From Ruminiclostridium herbifermentans (lineage in GTDB: Bacteria; Bacillota; Clostridia; Acetivibrionales; DSM-1351), in the NCBI RefSeq assembly GCF_005473905.2, contig NZ_CP061336.1, positions 2,534,501 to 2,598,500 of the forward strand: a DNA stretch of 64,000 nucleotides. Reading direction: 5' to 3'. Each line of letters begins with the position of its first letter. Position 1 is the stretch's first letter. Shown one piece after another: positions 16,557 to 24,773 of this stretch. Under the pieces are notes generated by a model. It saw only the letters and a program-made list of their open reading frames with translations, ran no database searches and was not told the origin of the DNA. The translations under genes and the position numbers were made by a program.

Positions 16557-18188
16557 GGTAATACAGAAAGAAATTTTTTAGGGGTGGAACAATTATCACT
16601 GAGAAGCTTAATTTTTGGGGCTTTGGGGTCTTGTATTATTACAGCAAGTTCAATGTATGTTGCTCTTAGGATGAGCGCTCTCCCCTGGCCTACAATTTTT
16701 GTAGCTGTGCTTTCAATGGCGTTATTAAAATTGTTCGGAAAAACTACTAATAATGAAATTAATATCACTCAAACTGCTATGTCAGCTGGTTCAATGGTTG
16801 CAGGGGGATTGGCTTTTACTCTCCCAGGCTTATGGATTATGGGTATCTGGAACAGTTCATCAGGCTTTTCAGAAAACTTTATTAAGGTATTAGCTATAGC
16901 AATTGCTGGTATGCTTTTTGGTACAGTTACTTCATATATTTTAAGATACAGATTCATTGTTAAAAACGGTGGTTTACCTTATCCGATCGGTCTTGCAGCA
17001 GCTGAAACAATTAAAGCTGGAGATGAAGGCGGTAAAAAATCAATTATTCTTTTTGGAAGCATGCTTGTATCAACAATTTACACATTTCTAAGAGATCAAT
17101 TGGCTATGGTTCCTCAGGTATTTATGTACAAAAGCACTATACTTGCATGGAATTCACCAATGGCTGTTGGCATGGGTTATATTTTGGGTGCTCTATATAC
17201 TGGTGTTTGGTTTTTAGGAGCTTTGTTCTCTAATGCATTTATAGTACCTTTTGGTCCAAAGTTGGGATTATTTTCAGATGCTGCTGCAGCCACTGCTTTT
17301 AAAACAAGTGCTGGTATAGGACTTATGGTTGGTACAGGAGCAGGAGTACTTATAGGAATAATTATATCGGCTATTAAGAAATTTGCTAAAAAAGAGAGCA
17401 ATAACAATTCTGCATTTTCCGATAAAATGAAATTGTTTAACTCAAGTCGAATATTGATTATAGTTGCAACAGGTTTAGCCTTTGTTTTTACTGTTACAAG
17501 CGGATTATCAGTCGTTCCTTCAATTTTATTAATCATAGGAATATTTATTGTTTCCGTAATGGCAGCTACTATTACAGGCCAAACCGGAATTAATCCAATG
17601 GAAATTTTCGGCATTATTGTTCTTTTGGCTATAAGAATATTTGTAGATATTGATGCAGCAGAAGCTTTTATGGTAGCAGGTTGTGTTGCTGTAGCTAGTG
17701 GTTTTTCAGGAGATTTATTTAACGATTACAAAGCTGGTCAGGTACTTGGAACCAATCCAAAAGCTCAGCTTATTTCACAGATTGTTGGAGGAGTGATTGG
17801 AACAATAGTGGCTTCATTAGCCTTATTTGCTATTATAAATCAGTTTGGAGAAATTGGAACAGATACTGCATTGCCAGCAGGCCAAGCAGTTGGCGTAACT
17901 GCAATGATAAATGGAATTGGAGATCCTGTAGTCTTTGGTATTGCAGCACTAATTGGTGCAATTCTATACCTTCTAGGACTTCCTACAGCTACTCTTGGCA
18001 TTGGTATTTACCTTCCATTCTATATTTCATCAGCTGTATTTCTAGGAGGAGTTATAAGATTTGTAGCTGACCGTGTACGCGGTAAAGCAAATAATGAAAC
18101 AGGTACAGTTGCAGCATCAGGTTTACTTGGCGGAGAAGGTATTACAGGCGTTGGAATTGCAATTGTGAAAATGTTCACTGGAGCATAA
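16554..18188 (+). CDS. OPT family oligopeptide/metal-chelate transporter
   Basis: OPT proteins import small peptides or metal chelates by proton symport. The 544-aa product has about 14 hydrophobic segments and family features such as NGGLPYPIGLAAAETIKAGD in the first half and MNGIGDPVVFGIAALIG-like (INGIGDPVVFG) in the second. It is shorter than the 650-700 aa of eukaryotic members but normal for bacterial ones. The ATG at 16554 has GTGGAGG 6 bases upstream. It is followed by a tandem repeat that begins over its stop codon and then by a type II pantothenate kinase gene on the same strand. Substrate is unknown. Confidence 0.9.
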   Translation: MGNTERNFLGVEQLSLRSLIFGALGSCIITASSMYVALRMSALPWPTIFVAVLSMALLKLFGKTTNNEINITQTAMSAGSMVAGGLAFTLPGLWIMGIWNSSSGFSENFIKVLAIAIAGMLFGTVTSYILRYRFIVKNGGLPYPIGLAAAETIKAGDEGGKKSIILFGSMLVSTIYTFLRDQLAMVPQVFMYKSTILAWNSPMAVGMGYILGALYTGVWFLGALFSNAFIVPFGPKLGLFSDAAAATAFKTSAGIGLMVGTGAGVLIGIIISAIKKFAKKESNNNSAFSDKMKLFNSSRILIIVATGLAFVFTVTSGLSVVPSILLIIGIFIVSVMAATITGQTGINPMEIFGIIVLLAIRIFVDIDAAEAFMVAGCVAVASGFSGDLFNDYKAGQVLGTNPKAQLISQIVGGVIGTIVASLALFAIINQFGEIGTDTALPAGQAVGVTAMINGIGDPVVFGIAALIGAILYLLGLPTATLGIGIYLPFYISSAVFLGGVIRFVADRVRGKANNETGTVAASGLLGGEGITGVGIAIVKMFTGA

Positions 18189-18800
18189 TTCGTATATATG
18201 TATACGTTTGAATAAAAGCTTCTTAAGTTTTTCGCTCTGCACGCAACATAATTGTAGATATGTATAAGGTTTAACTGAAAGCTTTTTCAATTTTTCGTTC
18301 TGTACTCGGCATAATTGTTAATATGTATAAGGTTTAAATGAAAGCTTTTTCAATTTTTTCGCTCTGTACGCGGTATAATTGTTAATATGTATAAGGTTTA
18401 ACTGAAAGCTTTTTCAAGTTTTTCGTTCTGTACTCGGCATAATTGTTAATATGTATAAGGTTTAACTGAAAGCTTTTTAAGTTTTTCGCTCTATACAGCG
18501 GCATAATTGTTAATATGTATAAGGTTTAACTGAAAGCTTTTTCAAGTTTTTCGCTCTGTACTCGGCATAATTGTTAATATGTATAAGGTTTAACTGAAAG
18601 CTTTTTCAAGTTTTTCGTTGTACTCGGCATAATTGTTAATATGTATAAGGTTTAACTGAAAGCTTTTTCAAGTTTTTCGTTGTACTCGGCATAATTGTTA
18701 ATATGTATAAGGTTTAACTGAAAGCTTTTTCAAGTTTTTCGTTCTGTACGCAGTATAATTGTTAATATGTACATAGTTGAACTGATAGACTTTTATAAGC
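18185..18800 (+). repeat. Ten-copy tandem repeat, 62-64 bp unit
   Basis: Units start (at ATAATT) at 18185, 18248, 18311, 18375, 18439, 18503, 18567, 18629, 18691 and 18755. The typical unit carries GTTAATATGTATAAGG, then TTTAACTGAAAGC and TTTTTCAAGTTTTTCG. Outer copies are diverged, inner ones nearly identical. The first copy overlaps the OPT stop codon. In each unit AACTGAAA and TTTCAAGTT can form a short stem. No reading frame is kept because unit lengths are not multiples of three. Confidence 0.95.
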
Positions 18801-18852
18801 AGCCGTTTCAGATGTAATATACTAAATAATATATTTTAGGGAGTGATTTTGT

Positions 18853-19698
18853 ATGGGTAAGGTTATAGGAATAGATATAGGTGGAAGCACTACCAAGATA
18901 GTTGGCTTTGATAAAGAAGAAATAATTCATCCTTTACTTGTACGTGCAACAGACCCTATTGCATCAGTTTATGGGGCCTTTGGTAAATTTCTAAATTTGA
19001 ACTCATTAAAAATTGAAGATATAGAAAGAATAATGATCACTGGCGTTGGTGCTTCATTTATAAATAATAAACTATTCGGTATACCTACCGCAAAAGTTGA
19101 TGAGTTTATGGCAATAGGATTAGGGGGCCTTTTCTTAAGCGGTTTAAAGAAAGCAATTATTGTTAGCATGGGTACAGGTACAGCTCTAGTTAAAGCAGAA
19201 AATAACACTGCAACTCATTTAGGAGGAACAGGTGTTGGCGGTGGCACTTTACTAGGTCTTTCAAATAGGATGTTAAATGTTCGTAATTTTAATGAATTGA
19301 TTGAAACTGCAAAGGATGGAGATTTATCACATGTAGACCTTACTATCAGTGATATCTCAAAAGAGGTCCTTGAGACTCTTCCTAGCGAAACAACTGCCTC
19401 AAATTTTGGAAAAATAAGCGATTTAGTTAGTAATGCTGATTTAGCGCTGGGTATTATTAATCTAGTTTTTCAGACTATTGGAATGGTTGCTGTTTTCAAT
19501 ACAAGAATTGATAATATTAAAGATGTTGTGTTAACTGGTAATTTAACAAATGTTCCTCAGTCAGAAAGTATTTTCAAACAATTAAGCAAGCTTTATGATG
19601 TCAATTTTCAGACACCTAAAAACGCTGAATATGCTACAGCTGTAGGTGCCGCAAGATGTTATTCCGAAAATGTTAGCTACAGAGAAATAACAGCATAA
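18853..19698 (+). CDS. coaW: Type II pantothenate kinase
   Basis: It phosphorylates pantothenate, the first step of CoA synthesis. The 281-aa product has the ASKHA fold of type II PanK: GIDIGGSTTKIVGF (P-loop-like phosphate 1) at the N-terminus, VSMGTGTALVKAE, and HLGGTGVGGGTLLGL in the middle, with VLTGNLTN near the end. Type II enzymes resist CoA feedback in S. aureus. GGAGTGATTTTGT precedes the ATG. A terminator follows. It shares strand and locus with the OPT gene but 660 bases of repeats lie between. Confidence 0.92.
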   Translation: MGKVIGIDIGGSTTKIVGFDKEEIIHPLLVRATDPIASVYGAFGKFLNLNSLKIEDIERIMITGVGASFINNKLFGIPTAKVDEFMAIGLGGLFLSGLKKAIIVSMGTGTALVKAENNTATHLGGTGVGGGTLLGLSNRMLNVRNFNELIETAKDGDLSHVDLTISDISKEVLETLPSETTASNFGKISDLVSNADLALGIINLVFQTIGMVAVFNTRIDNIKDVVLTGNLTNVPQSESIFKQLSKLYDVNFQTPKNAEYATAVGAARCYSENVSYREITA

Positions 19699-19751
19699 TT
19701 AGTTATACATATAGCATACGAAAAGGAGCCATATGTATCGAGCAAATAGTT

Positions 19752-19785
19752 AAGGATGGAATCACCTTACGGTAAAACCATCCTT
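19752..19785 (+). terminator. Terminator after the pantothenate kinase gene
   Basis: Arms AAGGATGG and CCATCCTT with an inner CACC/GGT pairing, followed by ATTCTTTGGCTGTTATTTTTT. Confidence 0.75.
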
Positions 19786-19927
19786 ATTCTTTGGCTGTTA
19801 TTTTTTATCCCCTTTATTATTATACGAAAACTTCGTAATCTAATTTAAATCTAAGTGTACATATGTATGCTTTTCAATGACATTTTCCTGCTATAAAGCT
19901 ATGTCATATAAATCCTCAATAAAAACG

Positions 19928-20224
19928 TTATGGTTGATATTTTATAGGTGGAATGCCCGGGTCACTTGGATATGGATTAATATAGCCACCAGGCATGCTG
20001 CCACGACCAAATTCGGTACCACATAAAGGACAGTAATCTCTAAAATATGTAATTGGTAACCAATAATCAGGACCAGACCAATATTCTCTTACTGAGATGT
20101 GCATACATGTTGTGCTGCTAGGGGAGTAAGCTTCTGCTGTGATAGAATTGATGGTCACAGTTCCAGCGAAAATAAGTACTGCTAATAGCAGTGTAATTGC
20201 TGTTTTTTCAATTCTTTTTTTCAT
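19928..20224 (-). CDS. Small exported Cys-motif protein of unknown function
   Basis: The 98-aa product has a signal peptide (KTAITLLLAVLIFAGTVTI, cleavage probably after TAEA near residue 34) and a mature part with a CPLCG knuckle and a further Cys-x-His (CMH) about 25 residues earlier, suggesting a metal site. Pro, Gly and Tyr are frequent at the C-terminus. I start at the ATG 20224, with AAGGAG 7 bases upstream. No family is recognised. It stands alone between nrdG and the convergent pantothenate kinase gene. Confidence 0.75.
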   Translation of the reverse strand: MKKRIEKTAITLLLAVLIFAGTVTINSITAEAYSPSSTTCMHISVREYWSGPDYWLPITYFRDYCPLCGTEFGRGSMPGGYINPYPSDPGIPPIKYQP

Positions 20225-20451
20225 AGTTTCTCCTTTCTCACATACCTTATTTAAGAGTATACCCTTATAAGTCATATAATATAATTATTTTCATAATATG
20301 TCAATTATTGTTTATTTAAAATATCTACATCTCAATTTTCTTAATGTCATTTATATTTATAGCAAATGTATAGTCTTTTCTCCATTTATTCTTTAATTCA
20401 TAAACCTCTCCAAAGCAACATCTTCATTTGTTATTATTGAATGTTAATATT
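20225..20451. other. Intergenic region with a possible gene remnant
   Basis: At 20325-20432 (minus) an open stretch ends in VYELKNKWRKDYTFAININD and IKKIEM before a stop. It has no start codon and looks like the C-terminal remnant of a lost gene. Otherwise I see nothing. Confidence 0.35.
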
Positions 20452-20508
20452 GAAATAAAAAATTCCTCCTCGGCTTTCATAATTATAATTCTTGCCAAGA
20501 AGGAATTT
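20452..20508 (-). terminator. Strong terminator of the nrdD-nrdG operon
   Basis: On the minus strand AAATTCCTTCTTGGC pairs with GCCGAGGAGGAATTT (two mismatches) and is followed by TTTTTTATTT. It lies about 100 bases beyond the nrdG stop. Confidence 0.88.
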
Positions 20509-20604
20509 AGTTATGTAATTGAGTTTGTGCATCATCACTATTAAAATTGTAATTGTGTACTAATTATCGTATATGTATATTAAGTACAAAATTATGTATG
20601 AGAT

Positions 20605-21114
20605 TTATTCAATAGCAAGTGCAATTTTTTTGTATTTTATACTTTTAGGCACATCAATTATACGTTGATTTTTTGAGCCTCTAAACTTTAATTGTAAGCT
20701 TTTCTGTTCTTTAATAAATGGACCGTCTATCAGCAAATCAGTGTTATCTAAAAGTTCCTTGAAACCTTTTCTTTCAGAGGAATATTTAATCAGCTGTTCA
20801 AAGGTATATCCTGTATAGGTAACTACATTTTTACCCATTTTTTTAACCTCTGCGGCTAGTTCAGCAAAGCTTTCGGCTTGCTCAAAAGGATCCCCACCAC
20901 TTAGCGTAACTCCATCTAAAAGGAAATTGTTTTTGATGTCACTTAAAATTTTGTCTATTTCAACATATTCACCGCCGTCAAAAGAATGGGTATGCTGATT
21001 GTGGCAGCCTTGGCAATTATGTTTACAGCCTTGAGCAAAAACAACCATTCTAATACCTGGTCCATCAACTATTGATTCATTTACAATTCCCGAGACTTTT
21101 ATCATTTTTTTCAT
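20605..21114 (-). CDS. nrdG: Anaerobic ribonucleotide reductase activating protein
   Basis: NrdG is the radical SAM enzyme that installs the glycyl radical on NrdD. The 169-aa product has the cluster motif CKHNCQGC (CxxxCxxC) near residues 30-37, then a GGDPF SAM-binding motif. AGGTGAGG lies 4 bases before the ATG. It follows nrdD after 160 bases on the same strand and shares its promoter, as expected for the pair. Confidence 0.97.
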   Translation of the reverse strand: MKKMIKVSGIVNESIVDGPGIRMVVFAQGCKHNCQGCHNQHTHSFDGGEYVEIDKILSDIKNNFLLDGVTLSGGDPFEQAESFAELAAEVKKMGKNVVTYTGYTFEQLIKYSSERKGFKELLDNTDLLIDGPFIKEQKSLQLKFRGSKNQRIIDVPKSIKYKKIALAIE

Positions 21115-21275
21115 TTTGCCTCACCTTAATATAATTCGTAAATATCACTTCTCTTGGTTTTAATCAATAAAAAATTAAACCAATAAAAGTTCTAAATAAA
21201 TCAGTCTTTTCTGTTAAAATTATAGTTACTCATCCTGCACAACGGTAAGTATTTCTATATAAACCTGATTATCTT

Positions 21276-23585
21276 CTACATATGCTTCACTCTGTCGCGA
21301 ACTTCAGCTAACTTTGCATTGTTAAAGCGGTCAAGCGTTCCAACTAAGTAACCAGTTATACGCCTAATTCTTTCAAAGCGAGCACCTTCCTCTTCTTCTC
21401 TACCACACTTAGGACAAGTATCTCCAATAATTCCTGTATATCCACACACTGGATCTCTGTCAACAGGATGATTTATAGAACCATATCCAATACCTGCTTC
21501 CTTCATGGCTTTAATAATTTTTTCAAATGCTTCAAGATTATTTAGAGGGTCGCCATCAACCTCAACATAGGTTATATGACCAGCATTAGTCAATTCATGA
21601 TACGGAGCCTCTAGTCTTATTTTATCAATTGCATTTATTTTATAATAAACAGGTATATGAAAGCTATTTGTATAATATTCTTTATCAGTAATACCTTCTA
21701 ATACCCCAAACATCTTTCTGTCATATTTGATAAAGCGTCCTGAAGTTCCTTCTGCCGGTGTTGCCAATAGAGAAAAGTTCATTTTATATTTTTTGGCAGC
21801 TTCATCCATTCTCTTTCTCATGTAGCCAATTATCTCTAGGCCAAGATTTTGTGCCTGCTCTGACTCTCCATGATGCTTCCCAATAAGGGCCTTCAAACAT
21901 TCAGCCAAGCCAATGAAGCCCATAGATAGTGTTCCATGTTTTAAAACCTCACCAACTTCATCCTCCCAGCCTAGCTTATCTGAATCCATCCAAATACCTT
22001 GTCCCATGAGAAATGGGTAATTTTTAACCTTTTTCTTTGCTTGTATCAAATATCTTTCATAAAGCTGTTCTATAACCAAATCAATTTTTTTATCCAGTTC
22101 TTCAAAAAATGTATTCAGATTCTTATTGCTTTTTAAAGCAATTCTAGGTAAATTGACAGTAGTAAAGCTTAAATTTCCTCTTCCAAATATAGTTTCTCGT
22201 GAACTGTCATATACATTTCCAATTACTCTGGTTCTGCATCCCATATATGCAATTTCTGTATCAGGATTTCCTTCCTTGTAATACTTTAAGTTGAATGGTG
22301 CATCTATAAATGAAAAATTCGGAAATAACCTCTTAGCACTTACACGGCATGCCAGCTTAAATAAGTCATAATTGGGATCTCCATCCTTGTAGTTTATTCC
22401 ATCCTTAACTTTAAAGATATGTATTGGGAAAATAGGTGTTTCACCATTTCCTAGACCACTTTCTGTTGCAAGCAATAAATTTTTAATTACTAATCTTCCC
22501 TCTGGAGATGTATCTGTTCCATAGTTAATAGAACTAAATGGAGTTTGAGCACCAGCACGACTGTGCATTGTGTTCAAATTATGTACAAATGCCTCCATTG
22601 CCTGATAGGTTATCTTGTCAGTTTCGGCATCTGTTTTTTTAACTGAAAAAGCTTGTGCTTTATCTAATATATCTTCTGGTACATATTTAAGAAGATATTG
22701 TTTTTCTATTCTTATGTACTGCTCCATCCTATTTAAAGCTGGTCTGAGATGGTTTTCTTTTTCAATCGTTTCACAAACTAAATCAATCTCTTTTGACAAA
22801 TCCATATCAGTAAGCAGCAATAATGCTTTAGATAAATTCTGTTTATAGCCTTTAATATAGGTTTTTGCAACTCCCAATGACATTCCGTAATCAAAATTAG
22901 GGATACTTTGTCCACCATGCTGATCATTTTGATTTGACTGTATCGCAATACAAGCCAGCGCGGCATAGCTATTTATATCATTAGGTTCTCTAAGATGTCC
23001 ATGGCCAGTACTAAAGCCGTTTTTAAATAACTTAACTATATCAATTTGACAACAAGTAGTAGTCAAAGTTAAAAAATCCAAATCATGTATATGTATATCT
23101 GCTTCATTATGTGCCTTTGCATGCTCAGGCTTAAGCACATACATTTCATAAAATTGCTTAGCACCTTCAGAACCATACTTTAGCATGGTTCCCATTGCAG
23201 TGTCAGTATCAATATTCGCATTTTCGCGTTTTAAGTCATTATCCTTTGCATCCTTAAAGGTTAATTCCTCATATACCTTCATTAGCCTAGTATTCATTTC
23301 TCGAGTTCTGGTTCTCTCTGCTCTATATAAAATGAACTCTTTAGCTGTTCTTGCATGACCAGTCTCTATTAGTATTTTTTCAACCGCGTCCTGTATTTCT
23401 TCTACACCTGGAATTCTTTCTCTATAAACTGATTCTATATAGTCAACTACTTTTTCAGCTAAGTTCATAGCCGTATTATAGTCTTTTCCTCCTGTTGCAC
23501 TTGCAGCCTTAAAAATAGCACTAGCTATCTTTTCAATATTAAAAGGTACTTCTCTTCCATCACGCTTTTTGATTTTGGTAATCAT
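21276..23585 (-). CDS. nrdD: Anaerobic (class III) ribonucleoside-triphosphate reductase
   Basis: It reduces NTPs to dNTPs without oxygen, using formate. The 769-aa product begins with an ATP-cone (about 1-95), has the catalytic barrel with Cys in TTTCCQIDI, a zinc site (CGYTGIIGDTCPKCG near residue 720) and the glycyl radical loop RRITGYLVG near 745. No frameshift is seen. Control is visible upstream: a SigA-like promoter overlaps two NrdR-like boxes, and a 19-codon upstream frame overlaps the start. Confidence 0.98.
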   Translation of the reverse strand: MITKIKKRDGREVPFNIEKIASAIFKAASATGGKDYNTAMNLAEKVVDYIESVYRERIPGVEEIQDAVEKILIETGHARTAKEFILYRAERTRTREMNTRLMKVYEELTFKDAKDNDLKRENANIDTDTAMGTMLKYGSEGAKQFYEMYVLKPEHAKAHNEADIHIHDLDFLTLTTTCCQIDIVKLFKNGFSTGHGHLREPNDINSYAALACIAIQSNQNDQHGGQSIPNFDYGMSLGVAKTYIKGYKQNLSKALLLLTDMDLSKEIDLVCETIEKENHLRPALNRMEQYIRIEKQYLLKYVPEDILDKAQAFSVKKTDAETDKITYQAMEAFVHNLNTMHSRAGAQTPFSSINYGTDTSPEGRLVIKNLLLATESGLGNGETPIFPIHIFKVKDGINYKDGDPNYDLFKLACRVSAKRLFPNFSFIDAPFNLKYYKEGNPDTEIAYMGCRTRVIGNVYDSSRETIFGRGNLSFTTVNLPRIALKSNKNLNTFFEELDKKIDLVIEQLYERYLIQAKKKVKNYPFLMGQGIWMDSDKLGWEDEVGEVLKHGTLSMGFIGLAECLKALIGKHHGESEQAQNLGLEIIGYMRKRMDEAAKKYKMNFSLLATPAEGTSGRFIKYDRKMFGVLEGITDKEYYTNSFHIPVYYKINAIDKIRLEAPYHELTNAGHITYVEVDGDPLNNLEAFEKIIKAMKEAGIGYGSINHPVDRDPVCGYTGIIGDTCPKCGREEEEGARFERIRRITGYLVGTLDRFNNAKLAEVRDRVKHM

Positions 23586-23619
23586 TGCGTCTTTGCCACC
23601 CCTCTAAAAGTAAATACAT
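23560..23619 (-). CDS. Possible 19-codon upstream ORF overlapping nrdD
   Basis: An ATG at 23619 follows GGCGTGGGAAATT, a variant of the leader module with AGG changed to AAA. It reads MYLLLEGWQRRNDYQNQKA and stops 26 bases inside nrdD in another frame. The nrdD SD (GAGGGGTGG) lies inside it. If translated, it would couple or hinder nrdD translation. The SD of this small frame is weak, so it may be silent. Confidence 0.3.
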   Translation of the reverse strand: MYLLLEGWQRRNDYQNQKA

Positions 23620-23627
23620 AATTTCCC

Positions 23628-23677
23628 ACGCCATATATTGTGTATCTATACTATCACTATCAAACATCTAGTGTCAA
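23628..23677 (-). promoter_or_regulatory. nrdD promoter with two NrdR-like boxes
   Basis: On the minus strand TTGACA (23672-23677) and TAGTAT (23648-23653) are 18 bases apart. Box 1, ACACTAGATGTTTGAT (23659-23674), and box 2, ACACAATATATGGCGT (23628-23643), are spaced exactly 31 bases, the three-turn spacing known for NrdR. Box 2 fits the NrdR consensus at 14 of 16 positions, box 1 at about 11. Confidence 0.7.
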
Positions 23678-24010
23678 CAACGTATTTTTTTGTTATAATT
23701 TGATTTTCGCTTGTTTAATATTAATACCATAAGTTTTTCTGTAGTTATCTATTTTTATAACTATAAATTCAAAAAGCAATTTTCAATTTTAGAAAAATAT
23801 CATTAAATTACCGGCTTATAAACAAGTGAGAAAAATTCTAGCCAGCTAAACTTTCACCCATTAAAAATCAAAATAATACCCACACTTAAAAGTAAGATTT
23901 TTATCTTACTCCGCCATAAAAACATATAAAAATTAACAGAATATTTTTTTTCTTTAAAAATAATAATATAACTGTTACAAAAATATAAAATAGAATTGGA
24001 GTGATATAAC
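23678..24010. other. Divergent intergenic region between nrdD and DUF1540 gene
   Basis: Very AT-rich. It includes the upstream region of the plus-strand DUF1540 gene, with T- and A-runs near 23945-23985. I see no ORF. Confidence 0.45.
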
Positions 24011-24172
24011 ATGAACGATATTAATCCAAGCATAGGTTGTACTGTTACTAGCTGTAAATATCATAGTGACACACAGGACTATTGTGCATTGCAAAAGATT
24101 CAAGTAGGTACTCATGAACCTAATCCTACCAAAGCTGAATGCACAGATTGCCAATCCTTTAGTAAAAAGTAA
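24011..24172 (+). CDS. DUF1540 small Cys-rich protein
   Basis: The 53-aa product has the DUF1540 pattern: IGCTVTSCKYH, then DYCALQKIQVGTHEP, and a second pair in AECTDCQSF. The Cys spacing suggests a small metal-binding knuckle. Such proteins are common in clostridia and their role is unknown. A GGAG lies 9 bases before the ATG and a hairpin terminator follows. It is a single-gene unit running against its neighbours. Confidence 0.88.
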   Translation: MNDINPSIGCTVTSCKYHSDTQDYCALQKIQVGTHEPNPTKAECTDCQSFSKK

Positions 24173-24209
24173 TAGTATTGCAAGATACGCCATTTTAACT
24201 AATATAAGG

Positions 24210-24250
24210 CTATATAAAATATGCTCCACATTTATATAGTTTTGTTCTAA
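24210..24250 (+). terminator. Terminator of the DUF1540 gene
   Basis: CTATATAAA (24210-24218) pairs with TTTATATAG (24231-24239), followed by TTTTGTTCT. Confidence 0.65.
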
Positions 24251-24268
24251 AATCAAAGCAACTTGATA

Positions 24269-24354
24269 TAGGCTGTTGCAAACAGTATTTGTTTACACTA
24301 TGTTGTTATGATTTAACACTCTAGTGTAAAGCCAAGATACTTTGCAACAGCCTA
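24269..24354. mobile_element. MITE-like 86-bp inverted-repeat element
   Basis: Perfect 14-bp terminal inverted repeats TAGGCTGTTGCAAA and TTTGCAACAGCCTA enclose a second perfect pair, TTTACACTA and TAGTGTAAA. GGCTGTTGCAAA-like ends are frequent on several IS families. No transposase is present, so it would be a non-autonomous remnant. It could also act as a hairpin between the DUF1540 and ydbC-like genes. Confidence 0.55.
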
Positions 24355-24411
24355 AATAATAAGTTTCTAAAACATAAGAGTTGAATATACTACTTAAACA
24401 TAATAATATTA

Positions 24412-24448
24412 GGTGTGGTAGCGTTATCATTGATAATTCTACCGCACC
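24412..24448 (-). terminator. Hairpin after the YdbC gene
   Basis: GGTGTGGTAG and CTACCGCACC pair with one mismatch and an inner ATCATTGAT palindrome closes the loop. On the minus strand it follows the gene at 24497 by 48 bases. The T-tail is poor. Confidence 0.5.
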
Positions 24449-24496
24449 AATATATTCTTATGTGCCAAGTTAATTGAATTAACTAAAAGTAACTTA

Positions 24497-24718
24497 CTAG
24501 ATATCAATGCTATTTAATATATTCTTTAATTCTAGCAGTTCTTCTCGAGATAAAGTCACACCCTTACCCATCTTATCATGTTCTGGAGACCATTCTCTTA
24601 TATCATACTTAGGAGCTCTATCGTTCCAGCTAACAAGGTTTATTTCCTTTACCCAACCTTTAGCATTTTCTGATAAGACTCCTATTCTTTTATTTATTTC
24701 ATATTTTATATCAGGCAT
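24497..24718 (-). CDS. YdbC/PC4-like single-stranded nucleic acid-binding protein
   Basis: The 73-aa product matches the YdbC family, whose fold is that of the PC4 coactivator and Whirly proteins and which binds single-stranded DNA. Visible features: IGVLSENAKGWVKEINLVSW and PKYDIREWSPEHDKMGKG, then a C-terminal helix. A GGAGGG lies 12 bases before the ATG. It follows UPF0182 on the same strand by 55 bases (24719-24773 gap), possibly as the last gene of that unit. Confidence 0.88.
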   Translation of the reverse strand: MPDIKYEINKRIGVLSENAKGWVKEINLVSWNDRAPKYDIREWSPEHDKMGKGVTLSREELLELKNILNSIDI

Positions 24719-24773
24719 ACTAACACAATCCCTCCATTCTGATTAATCAACAATTAAATCTATTCAATATAAA

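Noticed and set aside
18185-18800. CRISPR array
   Set aside because: Whole units repeat with no unique spacers; only unit length changes by 1-2 bases.
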